The notes under the pieces are model-generated. The model searched no databases. It saw only the letters and a list, made by a program, of their open reading frames with translations, and was not told the origin of the DNA. The translations under genes were made by a program, and so were the position numbers. A stretch of DNA of 35,588 nucleotides from Labilithrix sp. (GTDB lineage Bacteria; Myxococcota_A; Polyangia; Polyangiales; Polyangiaceae), in contig JAQBQJ010000226.1 of the NCBI GenBank assembly GCA_028287065.1, positions 1 through 35,588 on the forward strand. The letters are read 5' to 3'. Below are positions 1 through 7,138 of the stretch, piece after piece; position 1 is the stretch's first letter; each line of letters opens with the position of its first letter.

Positions 1-1591
1 AGTACAGAAGGTCGGCCATGGCGTACTTGATCTTGTAGATGTTCGGCCAGTCCTCCTTCACGACGCGCGGGAAGACGAACGTGCTGAACTCCTGGGCGTT
101 CCAGGTGTCGACGACCTTCTTGTAGAGAGACGCCGCGGCGCCCATCGTCTTCAGGTCGCCCGTGCCGCGCTGCCCTTGCGAGCCGACGGCCTCGAGGTGC
201 CACGCCATCGCCGTTTCCGTCGCGAGAGCGGCGCTCTTGTTCGCGCACTCCTGCTTCAGCTCGGCCGAGTAGCTGCCGTTCTTGAACTCCTGGGCGACCT
301 TGACCTGGTTGTCGACCTCTTTGACGATGACTTCCTTGTTGCCGGACTTCATCGCCATCGTCGCTTCGGTGATGTGCGCCTGGTACACGCAGTGGTGTCC
401 GGACTTGTCGCGACCGATGAGGTCCTTGTAGAGAAGGATCGCCTCCGGGTAGTGGCCCGTGTCGAGGTAGTTGTTACCGAGGTCGTCCATCATCTTGTAC
501 GTCTTCTCGTTCGACCCTGACTGGTCGCCCGAGATGTTGTGCAAGAAGTTGTAGGCCTGCGCGGGATCGCCCTTGAGCGCGTAGACCGGGATGACGTCGC
601 GCCGCGCGCTGTCGGCGAGCTTCGCAGCGCCGGGCAGCTGGCTGTGGACGACGCCGAACTCGATCGTCTTCTTGAACGCGTTGAGCGCCTTGTCGAGCTC
701 GCCCTTGTTCCAGAAGACGTACGCGAGCTTGTACCAGGCGTAGCCGTAGACCTTGTTGTTCGGCGCCGGGTACTTGATGACCTCCGAGTACGCCTGCGCA
801 GCCAGGTCCCACTTCGACGGATCGCCCTGCGCCTCGTTGAAGAACAATTCGCCGAACGCGAGGTACGCGTTGGGAATGTACTTCGAGTCCGGACGCTTCT
901 TGATGAGGTCGTAGTAGACCGAGCGCGCGTTCTTCAGATCGCTCGCCTGCTCGTACTCGTACGCGAGGTAGTAGAGGACCTCGTCGAGCTGCCCGTACGT
1001 CGGGTAGTCGTTGACGATGAGCGTGTAGTTCTCGATGGCCTTCTTGCGCGCGAGCTTCATGACCTGATCGGCCTGATTCGCTTGCGTCTGCTGCTGGCCG
1101 GCGGCCTGCGGGTTCGTCTTCTTGAACCCGTCACGCTTGATCTCCGCTTCCGTCTTGTCACGGAACGCGGCGGCCTCCATTTCGACGTACGCCTCTGCGA
1201 GGCGACGACCGAGCTGCGGGCGATCGGGCGCGTTCTTCTTCGTCGTTTCGAAGAGGCGCTCGAGGCCTGCGATCTCGGTGACGAGCAGCGCACGCTGGCG
1301 CGCCTGGAGGCGGCTCTTGCGCTCGTCGCGCGGAGCGTCCTGCAGCGACGGTGCGTTCGGCTTGACCTGCTGATCGCGCTTCTTCAGATCCGCGGGAGGC
1401 GGCGCCGAGTGGAAGTTCACCTGCGGAGTCTTGCCGTGCTTGCTGACGTCGAACTCTTTCGGTCCGTTGCCCCCACAAGCGTTGAGAGTGGCCTTCGCCT
1501 TCTCGTCGATACAGACCTCCGCGCCGAATGCAGCCGGAACAGTGCCGGCGATCATCGTCGCGAGGATCGCTACTTGAACAACACGCTTCAT
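1..1591 (-). CDS. Secreted TPR-repeat protein (3' end beyond window)
   Basis: About 530 residues are visible; the C-terminus lies beyond position 1. The ATG at 1591 begins MKRVVQVAILATMIAG, a typical Sec signal peptide with a likely cut after AFGA near residue 23. After a charged linker (about 35-75) come helical TPR-like repeats, with hallmark stretches such as YYLAYEYEQ, AYLAFGELFF, GYAWYKLAYVFWNKGEL and LGNNYLDTGHYPEAI. The protein is therefore probably a periplasmic scaffold binding partner proteins; no catalytic motif is seen. The start is supported by the purine-rich GGGAGGTAGG just upstream, which overlaps the stop codon of the upstream TPR gene, so the two are probably translationally coupled in one operon. 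Its type (secreted, many TPRs) recalls TPR proteins of myxobacterial gliding and envelope machines, but orthology cannot be judged here. Confidence 0.9.
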   Translation of the reverse strand, partial: MKRVVQVAILATMIAGTVPAAFGAEVCIDEKAKATLNACGGNGPKEFDVSKHGKTPQVNFHSAPPPADLKKRDQQVKPNAPSLQDAPRDERKSRLQARQRALLVTEIAGLERLFETTKKNAPDRPQLGRRLAEAYVEMEAAAFRDKTEAEIKRDGFKKTNPQAAGQQQTQANQADQVMKLARKKAIENYTLIVNDYPTYGQLDEVLYYLAYEYEQASDLKNARSVYYDLIKKRPDSKYIPNAYLAFGELFFNEAQGDPSKWDLAAQAYSEVIKYPAPNNKVYGYAWYKLAYVFWNKGELDKALNAFKKTIEFGVVHSQLPGAAKLADSARRDVIPVYALKGDPAQAYNFLHNISGDQSGSNEKTYKMMDDLGNNYLDTGHYPEAILLYKDLIGRDKSGHHCVYQAHITEATMAMKSGNKEVIVKEVDNQVKVAQEFKNGSYSAELKQECANKSAALATETAMAWHLEAVGSQGQRGTGDLKTMGAAASLYKKVVDTWNAQEFSTFVFPRVVKEDWPNIYKIKYAMADLLY

Positions 1592-1598
1592 ACGGAAC

Positions 1599-3380
1599 CT
1601 ACCTCCCACACTTCGAGGTGATGGTCTGTCGATAGAACCCGAGCTCGTCACGCCAGTACTCGCCGTCGAACGGCCAGACCACGTGCTCTTCGTCGGGCTT
1701 CACGATGTTTCGCTCCGACTCCTGGGACGTGACCTGGGAGCCGGCGATGGCCGCGTCGAGCTGATTGCGCTTTGCGGCGTTGATGTCGATGAGGATCTTC
1801 GCGCTGTCGCGGAGGTGCTCGTTGAGCTCGTCGAGGTTTCGCTGGTAGCGCTCGCGAGCGAGCTGACCGGCGTTACGAACGGCGATGTCGCGCGCGAGCT
1901 GCAGCGAGTCCTTGACGTCGTTGCCGAGCGGCGAGTCCTTGAAGCTCGCCGGCGCCTTGCCGAAGCGCTTTCCTTCGTCGTCGAGGACCTGGACGTACGA
2001 GAGGTGGCGGAGCAGCTGGCGATCGGAGAGCGCGTTGTGGACGACGATCTTGATGCGCGGCGGGAGATCCGCCTTGTCGTCGCGGACGTCCTTCAGGAAC
2101 TTGTAGAAGGGCTCGTCGGCCTCGTCGCCCTTGAAGCGTCCGAGGACCTTGTTCAAGTCGTCGTAGATCGGCTGATACTTCGACTGGAACTTGGCGACGA
2201 TGATCTCGGCGTCGTCGTACTGGCAGTTCGCGAAGTAGATGACGCCCTTGAGGATGTCCGCTTCCGGGTAGTACGAGTTCGGGAAGTACGGCGACTGGAT
2301 CGTGTGGACGTTACCGAGCGCGTGCGCGTAGTCGCCGGCCATGAAGTAGGCCCACGACTCCTCGAAGAGCGCGTCGAGCCAGTACTCGCTGCCGACGTCG
2401 ACCTTGTTCCAGTACTTCACGGCGGCCGACAGCTTCGAGCTGTCGATCGTCGGCGCGTTGTTCTCGTCGAGGCGAACCGACGCCGAGTAGTACGTGCGCG
2501 CCATCGAGAGGAACGCGAGGTCCCTCATGCGGTCCTCGTCCTCGAGACCCTCGACGCCTTCGTCGATGGCTCCGACGATCTTCTGGAACGACTGCACCGC
2601 GGGAACGCTCTTGCGCACCTGCACGTTGCTGATGCCGCTGAAGAACTGACCCTTGATGTAGTACTTCGACTCGCGGCTCACCTTCGAGAAGATGCGGAGC
2701 GCGTCTTCGTACTGGCGATTGCGGTACTTGTACCGGCCGAGCAGGTAGTTCAGCTGCCAGTACAGCTCGCGCTGGTTCTGGTTGTTGAACTTCTCGATCG
2801 CCGCGTCGTTGTACTTGCCGACGCGCTCGACGATGTCGGCGGGCTCCGGGAGGTCGGTCGCGAGCTTCGCGAGCCAGAGGAGCGTCTCGTTGAACTTGAG
2901 GTGGTTCGGCTTGTCCGCGATCTCGGAGAAGATGCCGTACGCGGCCTGATAGAACTTGAGGCGATAGAGCGAGATCGCGAGGTGGTACTGCGCGAGCTGC
3001 TTGTTGCCTTCGTCGTCGCCGGTCTCGCCCTTGTAGACGCGATAGAGTGCGAGCGAAGCGTCGCCCCACTTCTCGCCGTCGAAGAGGCGCTTGGCCTGCG
3101 CGGCCTGCTCGGTCATCTGACCGGCGACGGGCGCGGGCCCGGTGTCGGCCGCCTTCGGCTGTCCGCCCGCGCCGGGCGCGGCGGGCTCATCGAGCTCGAT
3201 CGCGTCACCACCACCGGGTCCCGGCTTGCCGGCCGGTTTGCCCGCAGGCTTGCCCGTGGGCTTGGCTGCCGGCGGCTTCGGCTTCGGCTTCTGCGCAGAA
3301 GCTTGCGAGCTCATGAGCGAGAGCGAGAGCAGGCACGTGCCCGACGCGATGAGGAGCTTGCGCAAAAAGGAGTGACGCAT
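1599..3380 (-). CDS. Secreted TPR-repeat protein with Pro/Lys-rich linker
   Basis: 593 residues. The N-terminus has positive charges, a hydrophobic core (LLIASGTCLLSLSLMSS) and an AXA site (ASA-Q, about residue 29), so it is exported. Residues 30-75 form a low-complexity KPKPKPP/GKPAGKP linker, followed by an acidic Gly/Pro patch. From about residue 90 the protein is helical with TPR-like units (AQYHLAISLYRLKFYQAAYGIFSEI, LLGRYKYRNRQYEDALRIFSKV, ESWAYFMAGDYAHALGNV). The last 150 residues look like a long charged helical region. It is probably a periplasmic scaffold; no enzyme motif is visible. It is first in a minus-strand operon with the downstream TPR gene (7-base gap). The linker could span peptidoglycan or tether the TPR domain, which is inference. 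Confidence 0.92.
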   Translation of the reverse strand: MRHSFLRKLLIASGTCLLSLSLMSSQASAQKPKPKPPAAKPTGKPAGKPAGKPGPGGGDAIELDEPAAPGAGGQPKAADTGPAPVAGQMTEQAAQAKRLFDGEKWGDASLALYRVYKGETGDDEGNKQLAQYHLAISLYRLKFYQAAYGIFSEIADKPNHLKFNETLLWLAKLATDLPEPADIVERVGKYNDAAIEKFNNQNQRELYWQLNYLLGRYKYRNRQYEDALRIFSKVSRESKYYIKGQFFSGISNVQVRKSVPAVQSFQKIVGAIDEGVEGLEDEDRMRDLAFLSMARTYYSASVRLDENNAPTIDSSKLSAAVKYWNKVDVGSEYWLDALFEESWAYFMAGDYAHALGNVHTIQSPYFPNSYYPEADILKGVIYFANCQYDDAEIIVAKFQSKYQPIYDDLNKVLGRFKGDEADEPFYKFLKDVRDDKADLPPRIKIVVHNALSDRQLLRHLSYVQVLDDEGKRFGKAPASFKDSPLGNDVKDSLQLARDIAVRNAGQLARERYQRNLDELNEHLRDSAKILIDINAAKRNQLDAAIAGSQVTSQESERNIVKPDEEHVVWPFDGEYWRDELGFYRQTITSKCGR

Positions 3381-3529
3381 CTTCGAGGAACCTCGCCTTG
3401 CGATGTGAGGACCGAAACCGAAACGGATTTTTCGCTCTTCGAGAGGAAGAAGGGAAGTCGCTAAGAGTCGAAAAGTTGAATGAATCTAGAAAGATAATAC
3501 GTGCGGGCCGCGGAATGGTACGGAGCGTG

Positions 3530-3551
3530 AATCGCCTTTGTCAAGGCGATT
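3530..3551. repeat. Perfect 9-bp inverted repeat
   Basis: AATCGCCTT, a four-base spacer TGTC, then AAGGCGATT. It lies in the divergent intergenic region, about 150 bases upstream of the TPR operon start and 290 upstream of the lipoprotein start. No T-tract follows on either strand, so a terminator is unlikely; a regulator binding site is possible. Confidence 0.6.
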
Positions 3552-3574
3552 TGCCGAGAGATGCGATGCGATCA

Positions 3575-3590
3575 CCCACGCGCACGTGGG
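3575..3590. repeat. 6-bp inverted repeat CCCACG/CGTGGG
   Basis: CCCACG, loop CGCA, CGTGGG, only 23 bases from the 9-bp palindrome at 3530-3551. The pair may mark a regulatory region, but short GC hairpins are frequent by chance in this base composition. Confidence 0.4.
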
Positions 3591-3841
3591 CGAGAGATCG
3601 CTTTCGATGGAACACACGCGAACGTCTTCACTTGGATCGGTCCCCCACCGACGCGCGCGTCGCACGCTAGTCCAGGGTGGCCGCGGACGCGCACGCAAGG
3701 AACGCGGGACGTGTTCGAGACGAAGCCCGCTGCGACGACGCCCCAACGACGCCCCAACGACGGTCGTCGCTGCCTTCGGCCATCACAACGAAGACCATGC
3801 TTGACGCTTTCATCCCCGAACGTCTACCGTCCCGCCTCAGA

Positions 3842-4480
3842 ATGACGCGTGCGATTTTGACGTCTTTCCTGCTGGTTTGCGGCCTTCTGCTCGCGAGCGC
3901 GACGCCCGGATGCAAGGACGAAGGCGTCGGCGACCCGTGCACTCCCGAACAGGAGTACGACCCGAGCTTCATCGGCTTCGACGAAAAGGAAGTCAACGTC
4001 GAGTCGAAGAGCTTCCAGTGCCGCACGCGCATCTGCCTCGTGAATCACTTCCGAGGTCGCGCGTCCTGTCCGTACGGACAGAGCCTCGACGGCACCAAGC
4101 CGGCGGCTGCGAAGAACGCGTGCCTCGTGCCCGGCACCACGGACGCCATCACCGGCCTCACGAACCCGCAGGATCCGGCCAGCTTCCGCGATCCGCGCAA
4201 GAAGGCGCTCGTGCCCGCGCAGTGCAACGACCGCACCGCGAACGACGCCGTCTACTGTTCGTGCCGCTGCGCCGACATCAACGGCGACCAGCCGAGCGAT
4301 CAGACGTTCTGTCAGTGTCCCGACGGCTTTGCGTGCCGCCCGCTCGTGACGTCGATCGGTCAGGGCAACGAAGGCCTGACCGGCTCGTACTGCATCAAGA
4401 ACGGCACCGAGTACAACAAGGACACCGCGTGCAACCTCGGCGAATGCGACGCGGCTGCGAAGAAGTGTGGCGACCAGTGA
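3842..4480 (+). CDS. Cys-rich putative lipoprotein
   Basis: 212 residues from the ATG at 3842. The start MTRAILTSFLLVCGLLLASATPGC is a lipoprotein-type signal peptide: a hydrophobic core ending in a Cys (residue 24), although the -3 to -1 residues TPG are not the classical LAG. An upstream in-frame ATG (3797) would add an Arg/Pro-rich extension that spoils the signal, so 3842 is preferred. The mature part has more than 15 Cys, clustered in a segment reading CSCRC and later CQCPDGFAC, resembling disulfide-rich extracellular modules of myxobacterial surface lipoproteins. No enzymatic motif was recognised. The stop overlaps the start of the next gene by 14 bases, which suggests coupling with the YraN-family gene although the functions appear unrelated. 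Confidence 0.82.
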   Translation: MTRAILTSFLLVCGLLLASATPGCKDEGVGDPCTPEQEYDPSFIGFDEKEVNVESKSFQCRTRICLVNHFRGRASCPYGQSLDGTKPAAAKNACLVPGTTDAITGLTNPQDPASFRDPRKKALVPAQCNDRTANDAVYCSCRCADINGDQPSDQTFCQCPDGFACRPLVTSIGQGNEGLTGSYCIKNGTEYNKDTACNLGECDAAAKKCGDQ

Positions 4481-4892
4481 GCGTGCGCCTGTAGCCGCTG
4501 CGGCTGGTCGAGCGCGCCTCGCACGCCTCGCAGGGCGCGCGGCCGAAGAGGCTGCCGCCGAAAAACTTCGCGCGAACGGTTTCCGGATCCTCTGGCAGAA
4601 CCTGCGCATCGGCGCGCTGGAGCTCGATCTCGTCGCCAAGAAGGGCGACCTCGTCGTCGTCGTCGAGGTCCGCACGCGCGGTCCTGGGTCGTTCGAGAAG
4701 CCGCTCGCGAGCATCTCGCGCACCAAGCGACGCACGCTGCTGCGCGGCGTGCGCGCGCTCTGGAAAGGGCGCATCGCGAAGATGCCCGAGGTGAAGCGGA
4801 TCCGCATCGACGTGGCGGCGGTGACGTCCGATGCGAGCGGCGCGTTGCAGATCGAATGGATCGCCGGCGCCTTCACCGAGGACGACGCATGA
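4467..4892 (+). CDS. yraN: YraN family protein (UPF0102), predicted nuclease fold
   Basis: 141 residues with a GTG start, overlapping the preceding lipoprotein gene by 14 bases. The pattern RAAEEAAAEKLRANGFRIL, then GALELDLVAKKGDLVVVVEVR, then SISRTKRRTLLRGVRALW matches the UPF0102/YraN family, a small PD-(D/E)XK-like fold. The acidic residues of E-L-D and of V-E-V-R fill the usual metal-site positions, with Arg in place of the usual Lys in the EVK motif. The family is widely conserved and often lies near rnhB or rRNA-maturation genes; its function is not firmly established and a structure-specific nuclease role is only suggested. The N-terminal extension of about 20 Ala/Arg-rich residues is longer than in most relatives, so a later start is possible. 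Confidence 0.9.
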   Translation: MATSERAPVAAAAGRARLARLAGRAAEEAAAEKLRANGFRILWQNLRIGALELDLVAKKGDLVVVVEVRTRGPGSFEKPLASISRTKRRTLLRGVRALWKGRIAKMPEVKRIRIDVAAVTSDASGALQIEWIAGAFTEDDA

Positions 4893-4916
4893 CGAGCCCG
4901 ACCCTCGCGGACTAGG

Positions 4917-5156
4917 TCACGCGAAGACGACGACGCCGAGCTTCACGAGCACACCGAGCGCCGCGAGCGCTTCGACGCGGGACATGAGCCCGAGGTCGAG
5001 GATGTTCTGCACGGTCATCGAGCCGTCGATCTGGGCGGCGACGAACGCCGCGCGCGGATCGAGCGGCAGCGACGTGAGGCTCTTCGCGGTGCGCGTCAGC
5101 TTCGGCACCGACGAGCCGGGAGGCAGGCCGACCGCCTCGCGCGTCTGCGGTCGCAC
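4917..5156 (-). CDS. Small conserved-type protein, winged-helix-like
   Basis: 79 residues from a GTG at 5156, the only start-type codon in this frame before an upstream stop at 5271. The stretch SLPLDPRAAFVAAQIDGSMT followed by VQNILDLGLMSRVEALAALGVLVKLGVV resembles a small module common in myxobacterial proteins, where 'L.LDP.EAF.LSRIDG..SV.EL....G.....AL..L..L...G.I' is found alone or at the ends of larger regulatory proteins. This is memory of a pattern, not a database match. The fold may be a small helical or winged-helix domain. The real N-terminus is uncertain: the Arg/Gly-rich stretch upstream stays open without a start codon, so the gene may be a remnant of a longer one. Confidence 0.6.
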   Translation of the reverse strand: MRPQTREAVGLPPGSSVPKLTRTAKSLTSLPLDPRAAFVAAQIDGSMTVQNILDLGLMSRVEALAALGVLVKLGVVVFA

Positions 5157-5386
5157 GCGAGCGCCCGAGGATCGGTGCCGCGCCGAGATCCCTGGCCTCG
5201 TGCGCCATCGTCCCGCGCCGCTTCCGCGCGAGGACCGGATGCCAGCTCGCCCGACCGTCTTCGCGTTGACTCACCCTACGAACGTGGCGGAGCCACAGGG
5301 CCGCGCCCGCATGAAGTCCCTATTTTCACCGCTCTGCGTCGCAGCGTCTCAGATTCGCGGCGTCACGACGCAGCGCGGAGTGCGCT

Positions 5387-6142
5387 CTACAGATCGAGTG
5401 CGGCCTTCATCTCGTCGCGCACGTGCTGGATCTTCTCGATCGCGTCGTCGCTCGCGCCGGACGCCTTCGCCGATGCCATCGCGGCCTCGAGCTCGGTGAC
5501 CTCGCGGCGCTGGCGATCCTTCAGCTTCTCGACCATCGCGGCGAAGACCTCGAAGAAGTCCTGGAGCTCGTCGCCCTTGCGAAGCTTGCCGTAGAAGTTG
5601 AGCTTCCCATCACCGACCTGACGAAGAAGCATCTTCATCTTGTAGATGGGGCCGACGACCTTGTGCGTGAAGTAGATGCCGAGGATGCCGATGAGGATGA
5701 CGAGCAGCGCGAGGCCCGCGACGAGCGACGTGAGCATCGTGTTCTGCTGCTGGATCGTCGCCTGCTGCTGCGAGAGAAGCGCCTTCTGTTTCACCTCGAG
5801 CTGAGCATCGAGGCTCTTGGCCTCGCTCTCGAAGCTTCCGGCGAGCTCCGGTGAGTCGGCGTACTCCTTCTTGATCTGCATCCGCACGAGCTCGGAGTTC
5901 TTTTGGCTCTCCTTGATGAGCTCCTGCCCCTGGCCGATGACCTTCTGACTCTGCGCCGTGACCTCGCTGCTCGTCCGGTAGAGGAACACGCCCATGATCG
6001 CGCTGATCACGAACGCGACGCCGATGATCATCCCGGTCCACTTGAGCTGGAAGCGCGGGTCGAGAAGGTAGTTCTTGAAGCTGCGTTTGTACTTCGGGCG
6101 GGCCTGCGGGGCCGGCGCTGCGGAGGTCGTGCGAGTCGACAT
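5387..6142 (-). CDS. Two-TM HAMP-domain membrane protein without output domain
   Basis: 251 residues. The N-terminus is cytoplasmic (about 1-33, basic, with RPKYKRSFKNYLLDPRFQLK). TM1 covers about 36-56 (WTGMIIGVAFVISAIMGVFLY), a Gln/Ser/Glu-rich periplasmic helical region about 57-130, and TM2 about 133-158 (LVAGLALLVILIGILGIYF). A HAMP-like segment follows (VVGPIYKMKMLLRQVGDGKL and RKGDELQDFFEVFAAMVEKL), then a short coiled coil to the end. There is no kinase, cyclase or methyl-accepting domain, so it may pass periplasmic signals to a separate partner. It is 27 bases downstream of the HEAT-repeat gene and probably in its operon. Myxobacterial genomes have related stand-alone HAMP proteins of unknown role. 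Confidence 0.85.
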   Translation of the reverse strand: MSTRTTSAAPAPQARPKYKRSFKNYLLDPRFQLKWTGMIIGVAFVISAIMGVFLYRTSSEVTAQSQKVIGQGQELIKESQKNSELVRMQIKKEYADSPELAGSFESEAKSLDAQLEVKQKALLSQQQATIQQQNTMLTSLVAGLALLVILIGILGIYFTHKVVGPIYKMKMLLRQVGDGKLNFYGKLRKGDELQDFFEVFAAMVEKLKDRQRREVTELEAAMASAKASGASDDAIEKIQHVRDEMKAALDL

Positions 6143-6169
6143 TTCGTCATTCCCTCAAAGGAGAGCCGG

Positions 6170-7051
6170 TCATAGGAACGCGCTCGCGTTCTGCGCGAAC
6201 TGCTCGCTCGCGAGCCCCGCCGCCATATCCAACATCTGGTCCTCGGACGACTTGTCGCCGCTCGAGACTCCTTCCTTGGTCAGCGTCTTGTCGACGTTGC
6301 CGAGGAGTGATTTGCCCGGGTACGTGAAGACGCCGATCTTCACCTTCACGCGGAGATTGCCGTTCGAGTAATCGAACTTGTCGACCGCGATCGCGAGATA
6401 GAAGCCGTTCATCTTGCGCTTCTTCATCGTGTCCTTCGCGGCGTCGGCGCTCTCCTTGTTGGGCGCGATCTGGATCGTGCCCGCGGCCTCGAGCTTCGTC
6501 TTGATCGCCTTGACGACGACGCTCTCGACCTCGGGCTGCGAGCGCCCCGTCGAGTTCGCGATGGTCGAGAGCGCGATGTAGTACTTCGCGCTCGGGTTCT
6601 CCTTGATCTTGTCGTCGCCGCCGCCGCCGCCACCACCGCTGCCGGCGCCGATCGACTCGAGCGCACGCTCGATCGCGATCTTCACGCCGTCGTTGCGCTC
6701 GGCATCGAGGCGACTACGCAGACACGGAAGCGCGCTCGCGCGTCCGAGGCGCTTCATCGCGACGGCCGACGCCTGACGCACGACCTCGGTCGAGTCCTTG
6801 AGCGCACCGCACAGCGGATCGACGGCGCTGTCCTCGTTGCTTGCGCCGAGCGCGAGCGCGGCGCTCGTGCGAACGCGAGGGTCGTCCGAGTTGAGCTTCT
6901 CGGCGAGGAACTTCACGCGATCCGCGTCCGCCATCGCCGTGTGCGGCGTCAGCATGACGAAGAGCGGTACGATTGCACCAGCACAGCGGGCTCGAAAACC
7001 AGCGATCAGGCGTCCCCGTGCGCGCATCGACCTCCAAAAGCTATCACGCAT
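6170..7051 (-). CDS. Secreted HEAT-repeat protein with poly-Gly linker and beta-rich C-terminal domain
   Basis: 293 residues. The signal peptide ends near HTAMADA (about residue 43); an internal ATG at 7027 (MRARGRL) would give a shorter signal and is an alternative. HEAT-like repeats follow: DDPRVRTSAALALGASNED, STEVVRQASAVAMKRLGR and NDGVKIAIERALESI. A run of seven glycines then separates a C-terminal domain (about 150-293) starting KYYIALSTIANSTGR and containing VVVKAIKTKLEAAGTIQIAP, GFYLAIAVDKFDY and LRVKVKIGVFTYPGKSLLG. Its layout resembles CsgG/LpoB/TolB-N-type periplasmic folds, by reading only. It is probably periplasmic. It leads an operon with the HAMP protein and diverges from the gene at 7139. 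Confidence 0.87.
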   Translation of the reverse strand: MRDSFWRSMRARGRLIAGFRARCAGAIVPLFVMLTPHTAMADADRVKFLAEKLNSDDPRVRTSAALALGASNEDSAVDPLCGALKDSTEVVRQASAVAMKRLGRASALPCLRSRLDAERNDGVKIAIERALESIGAGSGGGGGGGDDKIKENPSAKYYIALSTIANSTGRSQPEVESVVVKAIKTKLEAAGTIQIAPNKESADAAKDTMKKRKMNGFYLAIAVDKFDYSNGNLRVKVKIGVFTYPGKSLLGNVDKTLTKEGVSSGDKSSEDQMLDMAAGLASEQFAQNASAFL

Positions 7052-7138
7052 TGTCGAGGCTCCCGCACTCCGTTTTCGCTACGATCGATCGACGAACGGT
7101 CACCACCAAAACTTCACCTCGCTCTCTCGTCGGGACCC

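Larger units (their letters stand above)
3381..3841. other. Intergenic region between divergent genes
   Basis: About 460 bases separate the minus-strand TPR operon from the plus-strand lipoprotein gene. The part next to the TPR operon (about 3410-3510) is clearly more A/T-rich than the surroundings and probably holds its promoter; TATTAT and TAGATT hexamers occur on the minus strand, but no convincing -35/-10 pair was found. It also holds a 9-bp palindrome at 3530-3551, a 6-bp hairpin at 3575-3590, and two tandem copies of an 11-base unit (CGACGCCCCAA) near 3737-3758. Open frames here are Arg-rich and lack protein character. Confidence 0.6.

Noticed and set aside
1683-3464. Long plus-strand open frame opposite the second TPR gene
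   Set aside because: Same length as the TPR gene by coincidence of high GC; Arg/Val/Leu-rich with no domain or signal. The minus-strand protein has a signal peptide and TPRs.
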